Made by a program: the position numbers and the translations under genes
Shown here: positions 51,480 through 62,830 of the stretch, piece after piece
Numbering within the stretch: position 1 is the first letter of the stretch
How the letters are laid out: every line of letters begins with the position of its first letter
The notes under the pieces: generated by a model
Told to the model about the DNA's origin: nothing
Seen by the model: only the letters and a program-made list of their open reading frames with translations
Database searches by the model: none
Source: Zygnema circumcarinatum
Taxonomy: Eukaryota; Streptophyta; Zygnematophyceae; Zygnematales; Zygnemataceae
NCBI GenBank assembly: GCA_037447605.1
Contig: CM074804.1
Location: 6,489,948 to 6,553,947, forward strand
Length of the DNA stretch: 64,000 bases
Reading direction: 5' to 3'

Positions 51480-51790
51480 CAGGACCTGCCACGTTGCTAA
51501 CATTCTCCACATCCTTGTCCATGCGGGCTGCCACGTGGTAACAGAATCCTTTTAATGAACCACGTGGTGGGCTGTGGTCTCAGGCTCCCTCCAGATCGCC
51601 ACGTGGCACCAGCAGGAGAGCGGCACGGCCCTGGAACACGTCCGACGTGGTGGGGCAGTCCGTACACGTGGGAGAAAGACGTGGCGCCAAGTGGGAACGT
51701 ACGATGAATCGGACCGTCCATCTCCACGACCATAATCTTCCAAGAACAATATTTGAGGTTTTGAGACAAAGCTATTTTCCACGTGGCCAT
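51480..51790 (-). promoter_or_regulatory. GAD promoter with five G-boxes
   Basis: CACGTG occurs at 51532, 51561, 51600, 51665 and 51780, several within the fuller palindrome GCCACGTGGC. Related ACGTGG words lie at about 51644 and 51680, and CCGTAC at 51660-51665. Such G-box/ABRE arrays are bound by bZIP and bHLH factors and often mark stress or ABA control. The array starts about 230 bases upstream of the ATG. A (CT)n run at 51391-51417 probably lies in the 5' untranslated region. Confidence 0.75.
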
Positions 51791-51929
51791 TCTGACGGGG
51801 CCGTAAGGCCCGCACCCGTGCATGCATGCATGCCCGCATGGATAGTAAGCACCACGGCGCCGGTGCTTGCATTTTTGTAGCATTTGGGTTTTGGGTCAAA
51901 TGGAGCACGATGGCAACATACAGAAGAAA

Positions 51930-52030
51930 TGGATGTGGCAATGATCTCACGATGGCGATGATGCCATCAAATGTACATGCACAAAAGCATCATGGGGAAC
52001 CACGAGGAACTGGTCGCAAAGGACCTAAGC
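51930..52030 (+). repeat. Dispersed repeat, copy B
   Basis: A close match to copy A, with the core GCCATCAAATGTACATG and CATCATGGGGAACCACGAGG. The conserved frame reads MYMHKSIMGNHEELVAKDL. It carries nine extra bases (GCGATGATG) relative to copy C. It lies distal to the GAD promoter. Confidence 0.75.
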
Positions 52031-52864
52031 ACAGAAGGAAAAAGCTGGGAGCGGAACATGCAGCCGTTTGCCAATCCGTATCACTCTCACTCTTCGTTTC
52101 TTCTGGTACTGAATTGCAGAGACAGTATCAAAGCTAGCATGGCGCTGTACTGTACCAAATCATGAAATCATGGCTATCTAAGTAACTCTGCAAAATATCA
52201 CCATCTTCGCAAGCAGTGCATGAATGAAAAGCAAAGCTCTGTCGTCTCGTCCCACAGTACTAAAACTGATTGATCAAACCGAAACACCAGTCAGCCCCAC
52301 CAAACAACTCAATTCCAGAATTTAGAATGAAACATAGGAAACCACTTGGCTGCTCATGCCCAACTGTCAGATTACATTGACAGGAGATATGGCCCTTGCG
52401 CCACTGTACAACTGACTAAAAGTAGATCTACGTTGTGATTGAGTTGCTTATGTCTAGTTCAACAACCATCCATTTCTAGCCAAATGGATGCTTGTCCACG
52501 GAGCGCCAAGATGAGTTCGTCTTATTGCTTTATTACAGGCGATAAACTTGAGCCTGCATCAAACAAGCAAGAAAGAATTGCACTTCAAACCACGTTAAAA
52601 ATTCCAGCACAAATTTCTTACATCCAGTTCCCATATCACTCTATTACAAAGCAGGCACTTCCTACACTCAAAACCTCCGAACCTCGTTTCATTTGAGAAC
52701 AGAAGCCAATAAACAAAACCATGTCACTCCCACATTCTCATCAGGGACTGCGACATTTTTTTTTACTTGAAAAAGTCAAGGAGGTTCCATACCCGAAGCT
52801 GACTTCGAAGAGACCCCCAAATGAGGCAGAACAACAGGTCCGTCACGCAGTGTTCAGAGGAGCA
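52031..52864. other. Intergenic, between GAD promoter and GTE 3' end
   Basis: No gene or clear motif was seen. It should hold the GTE 3' untranslated region. Confidence 0.5.
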
Positions 52865-55800
52865 TCAAGTAGTGGCTTTGCTGGCTCTGTCAACTTTGGT
52901 CCCGCTGCTTTTTGCTCCGCTTGCGCCCGCTCCTTTCACCCCCGCCGTGCCACTTGCAGAAGTAGGATTCAGCACACTCTGTGCATAACGATGCAGCCTC
53001 CACAGTGTTGCTGGGTCCTGCATGGCATGGACAGGCCACTGTCAATCTCACATCGCAAGCCTTTCCAAGGCATTGACCACATTCAGAGGAAGCGCATACA
53101 AGCCCCATGGTAAGAGTGCAAGACTGGCTATCTTTCCAATCCATGCAGAAAATACAGTATGGATGACGATCATGATGCGTAAGTAAATTCAGAGCTGAGG
53201 AGAATCATGCTGAAAAAAGAAACTGCTTGCCTACTCGCCATAACCAAAAAGTTAAGGATTTGACGAAAAGAAAACCATAGAGAAGGAACTGAAGAACAAC
53301 AAAATACCACACCCGTATGTCTAATGCCAACATATGCAACCATGGTACGCAAGCCTGTGAAAATGTGCAGATGGGCTAGCACGAAACTGACAGTGAAAAG
53401 AAGAAGAAAAGGCTAGAAGAAACATACAGGACAATAAAAACTGAAAAAACGGAATGAAAAGGAGGAAAACAAGACCGACTCCACCGCCGACTTCACGAAA
53501 CAAGAGGATGCAATAGAGGAGCCATCCCATGTTTGCATACAAACATCACAAAAAATCAGCGTGCTCTGATGAACCCCGTCACACAGTCCCTTCCATAGGC
53601 TTGCAGGGCCAACCTGCGCATCAATGTCTACCTCCACCTCATCCGCAGCTGTATTGACATGAGGGTGCTTTTCTGCTATGATTTGAATCACTCTATTCAG
53701 AGTTTGGGAAGGTAGATGCTCCAAGTCCAGGCCCAGCTGCCTTTTCTCTTCCACGGTCATTGGCCTGCACGCAGTTGCTTCACTCTTCTCAGCCCCATGG
53801 ACAGTATTCTGAAGCGGAAGATGACGCCCGACCAAGGACAGATCTTTGCAGTCAACAAATCTGATCTTCCCAGTCAGGATCATTGAGCATAAAAACATGA
53901 CTGTCATGGGATACGGTGGTGTTGAGGATCAAACGATTCATATGAGCAAAAAAACGTTAAAGACAGAATCAAGATATGTCACATCGCGCTAAATGAAGTA
54001 GGGAACTATACGGTCATTCCTCTCCAAAGAATTTAAGAAAACAATTAGACAATACGGTTGGGAAGAGCAGGCGCCTAGTAGGCTTTGAATGATTCCCTTG
54101 AGCAAAGCAGCAAAATCCAGAAGAAAGCCAGTGACAACGCAATTGCTTGATCCACAAGACAATGAGGAGGGACCTCTATATGAAGATTTATTTTGCTTCA
54201 GAAAATCGAGGAGCACTTTCAATAAACTTATCTACTAATGGCAAGATACACTTAGTTGATACAACTAAGAACTAATTGACTTGAACAAATAACGCAGGAT
54301 CCATGAGTGAACAACAATTTGCAAGAGCTTGAACAAATAAGCAAGAATATAGGAGACGGGCAGGAGAGAAGAAAGAGAACAAAATGGACGCAGGAAATGT
54401 GGAAAGACCCTTAACCTGCTTTTTGCTGCTGTTTTTTCATAAAGTTCTTGGAGTACCCGAGCAAGCTCGTCCAGCTGCAAAAAGGTATCCTACCATTCAC
54501 TCTCAGTGAGATGCGGTACAACATTCCTTAAGAGTTCCATTTGAAAACCAACGGATAATCCAGCATACTTCCAAGAGATAGGCGGATCAGAAACAAAGGT
54601 TCAGCCTTCCTGTCTAACAAAAGTGTGTTGCGCTAAAACTGGACTCCAAGGGGCGGCTTGCAGACGAGGTTGATGAAATTACAAACGTAAGTTACGATAT
54701 ACTTTCTTTAAATAAACCTCACTTCCTCAATTCGATAAAGTGACACCGGTTGAAAGAAATTAGCACAGTCTACTACAGTCACGGAGGACATTCCTGGTAA
54801 ACATAACCAGAGCCCGAGTTAACTTGCCTGCTTACTCAGATCATGAGCCATCTTCTCCGCTGCCGCCTCCTCTGCTAAGTGTGCAGCCATAACCTCCCGC
54901 TGCTTCATTTCCTCCTCTTCCTTCTGCCGCTTTTGTTCCTGTCCAAAAGCGGCAGGAGCAGAAAAAGAACAACACATATGGGCAGCGTAGCAAGTGAATA
55001 CTTACTAACAGATGGCTAAACAGGCAAATGCTCAGATTTTAAACGCCAAACCCGCTGTGACACAAGCACATTATCGTCTCTTCTCAAAGGAAAGAATGCA
55101 GAAGAGCTTTGTGCCCTTCGTGCCAAACATCTTAAAATTTACACCTACACAGGAATTGCACAGTTCCAGTCTTCATGACAATAAAGAGTTATGTCACCAA
55201 AGTGGCAATGGAGTGCCACTAACTACCTTCGTGACCTAAAGAGCCAACTACTGCAGGAAAGCCGCATTCCTCCATAAAAAGCAAACAGATTGAAAGTGAC
55301 TGCTCCAACTGTCATGCTGCTTCATTAAAGAATGCATTCAGAAATCATGGTTCAGACTAAATCCGAAGGATATGAACTGGCAATGGGTACATCAGAACTT
55401 CCAAATTCACGTGCAAAAAAAATCTCTGGCACATATTACACAATAACAATGGACGTGCTTCCCTCACGCATACCTTGCTCCTATGGCAAAATAATCTTAG
55501 GATCAGAGAATGCTCACCTCATCTGCCAGCTTGGGAACAAGAACAAATTCCCACTTTTCCTCCCACTTCTTAGACAGCGTTTCGGCCATATGATAGATGT
55601 CATGGTCCTTCGGATTGTACGTCAGTGCATTGCTGAAGGTCAATCGCACATCATCGCAAACCTCTTGTGGATGCGTATAGCCTTTTCCTTCCTTGGCATC
55701 TAAGCGATCCTTAACAGTTCCGAGATCCATGGGCTTCTCAATGATCTGCGTAAGTTCACATAATGAAAAATATATAAATCTTATTTGACTTGCTCCCCTT

Positions 55801-57389
55801 CCAATGGCTAAACACTAGAGGAACATGAAAACCAATCAGCCACTCATGAGTCGATCACTGAAGTAGCATGACGTACTCTGAACGCACCGCCCATCAACAC
55901 GGATATAAAGGAAAAGGGATGGCCGACCATTTTAGAATCCATATCGACTTCTACCGCAAATTCCAAAGCATGTCCAAGAGCAGCACTACACAACACTTAT
56001 AACAGAATATATGAAAAGGACATCTACTTTCTTGAAAGTGACAAGCACTTATGCTAGACATGCCATGATGCTTAACCCTGCTGTGCCGTCTAGTACGGCA
56101 AGACGGTATGGTTTGTATAGAACTTTTACACCATTTGTTCGAGGGCACTTTCATCAATAAAACAACCGCTTCTTCAAGAATTACGAAGAGAAGCTCCAGC
56201 ACTGTTAAGCATAATGTGCTATCAAGCATCAGTTGTGTTGTCATATGAGTCTTGCCCACGAATATGTGCCCACCTCAAGTGCCGTTAGCCCTGGGCTTGC
56301 AAAATAAGCTCATTCATTCTCTAGCTACAATGCATTTCAATGCTAGAAAATGGCTCTTGAGTTCGTTGTTGTTTTATTGTAGGATGAAACAATCTGGTCG
56401 ACTGCGACGACCTGATTAGCTACTTTGAAATAGATGGACTTCCATTTCCGACTGGCAAGAATAGCCAGTTCTCCAAAACATTCGAGTCAGCCAGGAATGA
56501 ACGGTACCTCGTGGTAATCGTGTAATTTTAATTCAACTGCGTCAACCGGGTTCAAAAATGGCCACGCCCATTTATGTTGCATAATCTGCACAGCAGAATG
56601 AGAACGCTTTTGCATGAGTAGAATGCCTTCCTTCAGACCGAGGAGGGTAAAAAGAAACACTGTAATTGCTTGAGCCGGGAGTGCCCTTTCACCAAGTTCT
56701 AGCATCAATGTAGAAAGTAGCTTTTGGGGCATGATGATTCTAGTGGTCATTGTTCATCACTGGTGTTCAAGAACAACGAATCCCATGCATGTGCAATAGC
56801 AAAAGCATAGTCCATCTATCATTTCTTTCCGCAATTGCAGTCATGTACGAGAAGAAATCAAGTGACCTGTCTTAGGATATTGCCCGATATGCGAATAAGG
56901 TCTGCCATACGCTTTGCTCGAGCTTGATTAATCTTCGCTGCGTCATCTTTGGAGACCTTTCCACTAAGGGAAGTGCTTGCTTTGCCTCGTTTGCTGCTTT
57001 GCTCTAGTGCTGCCTTAGCTGCTAACGTCTTGCTTTTGCGTACGGATGCCCTCATTCGTGTCACCTCGACTATTTGGCGTTCCAACTGTTAGTCAAATAA
57101 AGGGGAAAACAAACTGTTCAGAAATTAAAAACTAGCAGACGGGCTGCGGTTTACGTTTCGCTGGTTTTAAGAACAACTTCAAAGTGAAAGAACAAAAGGG
57201 GCCGAACTTTCAACAGCGAGTAAGTTTATTCATAGCGATCGTCCTGACAGTTAGCCTATCCCGAAGGGTTATTCTTTCCAATGCAAGAACCATCGGCTGG
57301 AGCTAAAGTGTAATACTAGATTTTACACATGCCTCTTCCATCTTGGCCGTTATCTCTTCCACCTTCCGTTGCAGCAGTCCCCGTTTCAT
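52865..57389 (-). CDS. GTE1/IMB1-like bromodomain and NET-domain protein
   Basis: BET-family nuclear proteins of the plant GTE group bind acetylated histones and promote transcription. Exons 57327-57389, 56867-57085, 56508-56585, 55518-55745, 54828-54938, 54416-54474, 53614-53764 and 52865-53017 join to 353 residues. A coiled-coil-like start (MKRGLLQRKVEEITAKMEE) is followed by the bromodomain (ILRQIMQHKWAWPFLNPVD, IIEKPMDLGTVKDRL, FSNALTYNPKDHDIYHMAE). A charged linker leads to the NET domain (MTVEEKRQLGLDLEHLPSQT, VIQIIAEKHPHV, DPATLWRLHRYAQSVLN). The length fits Arabidopsis GTE1/IMB1, which acts in seed germination. The intron after 54828 appears to use a GC donor (CAG|GCAAGT), which keeps the frame. 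Exon 1 has an in-frame stop just upstream, supporting this start. Confidence 0.93.
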
Positions 57390-58630
57390 AGTGCCCTTAT
57401 ATCAAGAAGCAGCGCAGCGTCTACTGATCTGAAGACGATGAGTCTAGCAAAGCAAAGCTTACTCCCCGCAAGCACATTCGCCCTGCATTTCAGCCCCCCC
57501 CCCCCCCCCCCCCCCCCCCCCCCNNNNNNNNNNGGGGGGGGGGGGGGGGGGGGGCTATATCTTGTTCAGAAGGCGAAACTTGAACGACAGAGGAAGAAGA
57601 AAGGCTGAGGAAGGGCACTGTTTTTGGTGAAATTGTTCAAGGCTTTTCAGACAGTGCTTTTCATAACCAATGGAGGGATTTGACGATTTGTAGTTTGCCT
57701 TGGTAGGATTCTGCAAGATGCCGAGAGGTTTAAGGGAACTTAATTTTTCATTTTTAAGATTTTCAATTTAACCAATTTCCATTGCACCCTGTACTCTGCA
57801 TCTGCACTGGAAATGAAATTATAATTCTCACCTAAAGTAATATCACGTAATTAAAGTTAAAGACATCATTCATTGGCTCACAGACGGAATGACATCCGAG
57901 GCGTAAAATTGCAAAATGTTGAGTTCCGTCGATTTGCATCTTTTGCCAGGGGGGAGCTATTCTCACCTCTGAAAACATTACCTTACAGCAATCTAGTTGC
58001 AAACTTCTAGGTTTGCTAACGAAAACTTGTACTCATTACATGCAAACTCGTACTGATTGTTTTGGCAAATGCTAACAATTTCATCGCTCCTTGAAATCTG
58101 GACTTTGCAAAGACATTGCCCTTGTCCCTTCCAAAAAAAAATGAATGAAATTTAGCGAAAAGGTTAACGTAGCACCTATTGAGAGTATGGTGTGGACACT
58201 CTCTCTCCCTCTCTCACTCTCTCCCTCTCCCTCTCCCTCTCCCTCTCCTCTCCCTTTCTCTCTTTCTCTCTCTTCTTCTCTCTCTCTCTCTCTCTTATTT
58301 AGCAATAACAATTGCAAGAACCTTACAACTGTTAACTGGACTGAACTGTCCTTTTCTCTTTGCCCATTACTAAATCAAGCCCTTTCATATTTTGATAATT
58401 ATTCCTACCCAAGATATCTTGGAGAATATTATTAACGAAAGGAGTGATGTTGATCAAAATTGGCAACACATTGAAGTAGTTGCGATTCATGAACTTCTAC
58501 AAAACCATATGGCAAAAATCATCCGATCTGATTTGAAGAGTTCTTCTCACATATATATTTTGCGTTACATAACTTACATCCCAAGTATGAAATCGAATGT
58601 TCAAACTTCTTACAAGAATCTAAGTGTGGT
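57390..58630. other. Space between diverging GTE and PLK, with a poly-C/gap/poly-G block and a CT-repeat
   Basis: A C-run (57494-57523), ten Ns (57524-57533) and a G-run (57534-57554) lie back to back, as if a palindrome or a sequencing failure had been bridged. A (CT)n-rich stretch covers about 58197-58301. No gene is supported. Confidence 0.7.
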
Positions 58631-58631
58631 T

Positions 58632-58875
58632 TTCAGGGTTTCTAGGGTTTTCAAAAAAAAACTGCCGGCCTCCTCTTTAAAACCCTAAAAACCGATGACC
58701 TCGGCAGATTGCCTGCGGCGGTCCGTACAGCAGGGTGCCGTACAGTGCCGTACGGCGGAAGGCACCGAGACGGCCGCGCTCCCTTCCCCTTCCGACCGCC
58801 ACGTGGCGCCCTCACAGCAATCGCTGGCGCCCATGAGCGGCCCCTTCGGTCCTCCTGCAGCTGCCACGTGTGCCC
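58632..58875 (+). promoter_or_regulatory. PLK promoter: telo-boxes, GTACGG words and G-boxes
   Basis: Telo-box-like words lie at 58637-58653 and 58678-58692, CCGTAC at 58723, 58738 and 58748, and CACGTG at 58800 and 58865. If translation starts at the upstream in-frame ATG (58695), part of this would be coding. Confidence 0.6.
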
Positions 58876-59129
58876 TAACCTGCAGCTCGCCTCCAGGCCG
58901 AGCCTCCTTGCCGGGGGCGCAGGAGGAGGTCCGCGGCGGCCAGGCGCCCACAGCAGCCGCGGCTCCGCGTGAACGCTTTGCCTGCCTTCAAAGGGGGAGG
59001 AAAGGCTGCCGCTGCTTGAAGACCTCCCGCTGCTCTCTCGCGCATTTCTGTGGTCATAGAAGCACCTCGATTTCGGTGCAAGGAAGAAGCGCTGATTTTA
59101 GGAAGAGAGGAGCTGCGGCAGTGCACACT

Positions 59130-62100
59130 ATGACTCCAGTTTTGGCAACCATTCTGTCTGAGGGTGGAAGGGTTTTGAGTATCCAGTCGCATACGGTTCA
59201 GGTGAGCTCATAGCACCATCGGGTATTGGCGGGAATGTTAAAGAATACATTTTTACTATCAATGGAAAAAGGGGTACATAATGTAGCTCCATTTACATGA
59301 ACTTCCTTGCCGAGCTAAAAAGCTCTGTCCCTTTGTGGAGAGTTTTTGGAATGCATGTGATTGTGCTTCTTTGTTTCAAACTAGGAATCGCGATAGGCCG
59401 ACTGTTTTCACAATGCCTTGCAGAATGTTCGTGATTAAGACACGACAAGGCTTGCAGACGTGCTCTTGTTCTCTTTCATGTTACAGGGCGATGTGGCTAA
59501 TGTACGAACATTCTCGCTTCATCGTTTTATGCTGTGGAGAAAGGATTATGCTAGACGTACTGACACAGAATCCCCTTGTTGCGGTCAGGGTTATGTTGGA
59601 AATAAGGCTGCTGTGTTTCCCTTACAATTGCTCGGATTCGATGTCGATCCAATAAATTCTGTCCAGTTCTCCAACCACACAGGTTGTCCCGCCATACCTT
59701 TCTCACTTTTTCACGGCCATTTGGTGTGCTTCTTTTATTCCAAAATTAACATAGCGCTTTGACCAGGTTGAAGTTTCGGTGAGACGCATTTTGACGATCA
59801 AGATAACAGCGATCAAAGCTGCTTTGTGCAATTTGTCATGTGGCCTCAATTTCTTATAGCTATGAACGAGAACGCAAGGTCATTAGCCCCTCACATTGCA
59901 AACGACCTTGTGAGGGTAGCCTGAATGATGATGACAGTCATTTATTGTGAAAATATTTATTATCCCCCTGATATGGAAGCTTAGGAAGTACTGTGCGTTG
60001 TGGACCATAGCGGCAATTTGCATGTTTCTTCGAGGACTGGGCAAAATTAACATTTGATCCCGCCGGCTTGTGCTATAGTTTTGGATGTCTTGTTGTTTAA
60101 GCTTGCTATGTTTTCTAGTCGATCAAATCTCAAGGAAGTGTGCTGGAGCAATATCTGGCAGGGTATCCTTCTGTAAAAGGACAAGTGCTGGACGGGGAAC
60201 AGCTCTGGACGTTGATTGAGGGCCTGGAAGCAAACGACTTGCTTTTTTACACTCATCTGCTCACAGGTGAGCTGTTTCTACATGCAGGTGGACTATCCGT
60301 TCCTGAAGTTAGCAAGGCACTGTTGAATTGTAGCATATGAACAACGATTTATTTTATTTTGATTTGATTTTTGATTTTTTTCTTGCTGCATTCTTTGGCA
60401 TTTTCAAATATAGGTTAGATTCCCGCACATAAGTTTGCGTGACATGCATCTAAGGTGCACCGTCGTGATCTCCATTCCTTGGTGCATTGTTCAGGCTATA
60501 TTGGCTCCCTTTCCTTTCTCAACACAATTTTGAGGGTGCTTGACAAATTGCGTCAAGTAAATCCCAATCTCGTTTACGGTAAGTGTGCCTTGAACATTCT
60601 CCTGTCATCGAAACTGCCGATAGTGAGTCCTTTTGTAGCTCGCCATCTAGGTCACGACAATGTCAACCCTTTTCGATCTTGGGAAAAATGATGTCAGTTT
60701 TTAAGAGTTGGGAGTCTAGTTACAGAAGAGGAGGAGCACTGAGACTAGCATGTCCTTGGTAACCCCGTGAGTGCTTTAATGTTAGTGCTGTTTATTTCCT
60801 AGCTTCCCTGATTTTTTCTGCTGGGTTTATTCCTCTTTTCCCGCTTTTTAGCCAGAGCAGGTGGTGTTAATCAAATGTGAAAAGAGAATACAGGGTGTAT
60901 CTTGTCAACCCTCGCATACATTGGATACCCTGGGTTGAACCTCTAGAAGTGCAATCCACGAGCATCCTTGTGACATAAGAGCATGGGGTCTTTAGCGATT
61001 TCCATTTCTGGGGGTGGTTGGGATCAGTATGCGACCCTGTGATGGGCGATGAGGGGCGTCTCTATATCAAGCCGGAGCTAGTGCCTGTGTACCGGGAAAA
61101 GGTGAAGGAGGATCCGCGACATCTGACACGTTTCATAAACGATTAATTGACTCGCTTCATAAACGATTAATGCTTCTGAACGAGTGAAAGCTACTTTCCT
61201 CACTGAATAGCAAACATTTAGCATGGTTCAACGGCATGCATGATTTTTGACAAATTTCTATCATGTTTACCGCTCCATTTTCTCTTGTTTCGTTCAATAG
61301 ATGTGGAATGAAGAGAGCTGCAGGGGGGGTTGAGGGAAAGGGAAGGTCATACCAAGCGCCTCTCTCATCACACCCAATTCGTTCGAAGTGGAGCAGCTGA
61401 CAGGCGTCAGGTTGAAACGATACCTCTGCGCCCTTCTGCCACACATTTGACTGACCTTGCACAAAGTTGGTGATCGTTTGGATTTTCAATTCCTTGACTG
61501 GAAGTGGTGGAGCACAGGAAGAACAATGTGGTGAAGACTCTTGACATCTGCCTCTGGTGGCCTCCAGACTTGTCACGGAAGCTGACGCACTTCGAGCTTT
61601 TGATATTCTTCATGCAGCAGGACCCCCAAAAGTGAGCAAGCACGGTTATGCTGTCCTTACCTCTCCCTTGGGAGATTACATCCAATTTGATCTGAATTCT
61701 TTTATATGCTTTATTCTCTGCATTTCAGAGAGTAACAGTGCATTTGTTCTGTGGCAGGTGGTAATAACAAGCATGGAACTGGATGGCGAGTTGGCTATTC
61801 TTGGCAGTGAGCGCATCAATAAAGTGGGTCCTTTTCCCATTCTTCCCGGCACTGGTGTAGCTTGAGAGCTTGCCAGCTTTTTAACTTTTCTCATTTATAC
61901 TTTTTTTTTTTGGCTGCAGGTTGATGATAATCTTCAGCAGTTCATCATCAAAGTTCCGAAACTGCCGAGTTATTTTACAGTAAAGCCATCATCACCAAGC
62001 AGTCAGCTATATGTTGTCTTTCTTTATCTATTTTTGCACTTCTAGAATGTGTGACTTGTTTTTCACACTTTTACTTTCCAAAATGTTGATCATGTCTCAG

Positions 62101-62830
62101 TTATGGTGTTTCCTGGGCTTACTGTTACTGGGTTTTCTTTGACTTCAGGGAACAGGTGATCTCATGACAGCACTTCTCCTTGGATGGACACATGTGAGTA
62201 CACGACGTAGGAGAAATTGATGCCTTGCTTTTTATTCCTTCACTACATTGCTGTAACCAGCTCAGAACTGGAAAGGATGTGATCCGTCTATCAAAGTGAA
62301 TCATTTCTAGAACAGTCCTGACAATTCTGTGAGTAGGTGAGCTGCCTGGAGCACAGGAAGAGGATGTGTCTGTTCAGGAGTTCTTATCTGAACATACGAA
62401 CCGGGAATTGGGCTGCATGCAGAGATATCCTGATGACCTCAAAAGAGCAACTGAACTAGCGGTCGCTTCATTGCAGGTGAGGTTGAAGTGATGCGGGGAG
62501 GGTCAGACGGCAGGATGGGAAAGAGAAAACGAGTTGGAGTCAAAAGGGAGGGGGAGTGGAAAGTGGTCCATTGTGAATGTGTTCATTGTGAATGGCTGTT
62601 GAGGTTGTTGTTTATTGAACGACAAAGCTTTTGCGAGTTGATTAATTTCCATCCGGTCTGCGCTGACCATGCTTGTGCAGGCGGTTCTTAAGCGAACACT
62701 GGGAGACTGGGCAAGGTCAGGGGCAGTCCCGAGCATCAAGCAAGTGGAGCTCAGATTGGTGCAAAGTCGAGATGATATTGTTTCACCTGCTGTAACCATC
62801 CATGCGCAGCCATTGAGTGGGAAGACGTGA
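59130..62830 (+). CDS. PLK: Pyridoxal kinase (SOS4-like)
   Basis: The enzyme phosphorylates pyridoxal, pyridoxine and pyridoxamine, giving pyridoxal phosphate in the salvage route. Exons 59130-59201, 59589-59682, 60162-60266, 60495-60578, 61028-61101, 61346-61410, 61568-61631, 61758-61823, 61920-61979, 62149-62193, 62342-62476 and 62681-62830 join to 337 residues, close to Arabidopsis SOS4. Motifs are [94 protein letters not shown], and the catalytic [13 protein letters not shown]. The acceptor of exon 11 is weak (TGAG before CTG). The frame stays open 5' of the chosen ATG back to 58695, which would add about 145 Ser/Ala/Arg-rich residues. Confidence 0.95.
61127..61173 (+). repeat. Short direct duplication in a PLK intron
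   Basis: TTCATAAACGATTAAT occurs twice, 23 bases apart from start to start. It lies in the intron between 61101 and 61346. Confidence 0.75.

Noticed and set aside
58081-58317. Arg/Glu-rich minus-strand frame
   Set aside because: It is a translation of the CT microsatellite.
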